The translations under genes were made by a program, and so were the position numbers. Positions 13,206 through 13,627 of a stretch of 13,627 nucleotides of DNA are shown one piece after another. Under the pieces are notes generated by a model. It ran no database searches. It worked only from the letters and a program-made list of their open reading frames with translations, and had not been told where the DNA came from. Each line of letters begins with the position of its first letter. The stretch's first letter is position 1. Origin of the DNA: an uncultured Flavobacteriales bacterium (GTDB taxonomy: Bacteria > Bacteroidota > Bacteroidia > Palsa-965); NCBI GenBank assembly GCA_946478675.1, contig CAMLEF010000087.1:1-13627 (forward strand). Direction: 5' to 3'.

Positions 13206-13254
13206 AAGCAGACCTCGAAGGTTTTCCGAAACCTTCGAGGTCTGCTTCTTTTTT
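13206..13254. terminator. Strong bidirectional rho-independent terminator
   Basis: A perfect 19-bp stem (13206-13224 with 13229-13247) closes on the 4-base loop TCCG. On the plus strand it is followed by C and six T (13249-13254). On the minus strand the exit side reads TTTTATT, also T-rich. It sits between the convergent 3' ends of the small membrane protein gene and the MutS-family gene and should terminate both. Confidence 0.92.
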
Positions 13255-13267
13255 AAGCTTTCGAATT

Positions 13268-13627
13268 CTAATTATCAATCAGCCGCAGCTGCTTCATCAG
13301 GAAAGTCGCGGTGCGGTTCTTCACAATTCCTTTTTCAATCTTGTACGGGAAGTACAGGTTGTTCCCTTCGATGATTCCTTCGAAACGATAATTCTCTGTG
13401 ATCACCGGCAGCTCTTCGTGCATCTCGCAAAGCTTGAGATCGTGCGTGGCGAAAATGATCAGCGCATTATGACGGATCAGCTTTTTGATGAATTCGTAAG
13501 CGCCGTGGTATTTGTCGGCGGAGTTGGTGCCGCGGAGAATTTCGTCGAGCAGCACTAAGCAGCGCGTTCCTTTTTCCAATTCGTCGAGTACGCTGCGGAG
13601 CTTGAGCAGCTCGGCGTAGAACAGCGA
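13268..13627 (-). CDS. MutS-family ATPase, C-terminal part (runs off the right edge)
   Basis: These are the last 119 residues of a MutS-related ATPase. Visible are SLFYAELLKLRSVLDELEKG, the Walker B segment CLVLLDEILRGTNSADKYHG, the switch segment IIFATHDLKLCEM, and the C-terminal part YFPYKIEKGIVKNRTATFLM. LLDE followed by a G-T-N/S-rich loop and the ATHD histidine are features of the MutS domain V ATPase. The wording (EILRGTNSADKY, EKGIVKNRTAT) is closer to the shorter Bacteroidota MutS-like proteins of uncertain role than to the true mismatch-repair MutS, whose usual wording is DEIGRGT. There is no start in the window; the frame is open to the edge. It converges on the small membrane protein gene across a terminator. 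Confidence 0.85.
   Translation of the reverse strand, partial: SLFYAELLKLRSVLDELEKGTRCLVLLDEILRGTNSADKYHGAYEFIKKLIRHNALIIFATHDLKLCEMHEELPVITENYRFEGIIEGNNLYFPYKIEKGIVKNRTATFLMKQLRLIDN

Overview
The window looks like chromosomal DNA of a member of the Bacteroidota with moderately high GC; order and genus cannot be resolved from it. The lineage call rests on three things. Several genes carry the -7 promoter element TAnnTTTG. Most starts lack a Shine-Dalgarno sequence. The protein set is typical of the group: eukaryote-like NrdB, DUF3109, an OprB-like porin, TPR/SpoIIE phosphatases and a dimeric-type glycyl-tRNA synthetase with a charged insertion.

Layout. At the left edge, on the minus strand, lies a class Ia ribonucleotide reductase operon: complete nrdB, then the first 91 codons of nrdA. 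It is preceded by a gene-free stretch of about 770 bp. The nrdB-proximal part of that stretch holds a terminator-like hairpin and a second stem-loop, so a regulated leader is possible. The distal part (1828-2121) is a cluster of direct and inverted repeats that ends on the stop codon of a DUF3109 gene. The DUF3109 gene (minus) and an OprB-like carbohydrate porin gene (plus) diverge from a spacer with a G-quadruplex motif and a large inverted repeat. A related inverted repeat follows the porin gene, where it converges on a small outer-membrane-type protein gene (minus).

The centre, all on the minus strand, is a signalling cluster. In transcription order it has a PAS-histidine kinase, a TPR/transmembrane/SpoIIE phosphatase (710 aa), and a larger paralogous lipoprotein TPR/transmembrane/SpoIIE phosphatase (838 aa). 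Both phosphatases look intact and have TPR arrays on an exact 40-residue period. The kinase reading frame is broken by one in-frame TAA just before its G2 ATP-lid motif, although the rest of the domain is still encoded in frame downstream. It is therefore a recent pseudogene, a truncated kinase, or a sequence error.

To the right, glyQS diverges from the kinase across a 91-bp spacer holding back-to-back TAtcTTTG promoter boxes. It is followed by a small single-pass membrane protein gene. A strong bidirectional terminator separates that gene from the 3' end of a MutS-family ATPase gene (minus) that runs off the right edge.

No tRNA, rRNA, CRISPR array, transposase or phage gene was recognised. 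The items most worth following up are the interrupted kinase next to two intact phosphatases, the register-perfect TPR arrays, the structured nrdB leader, and the intergenic repeat families.
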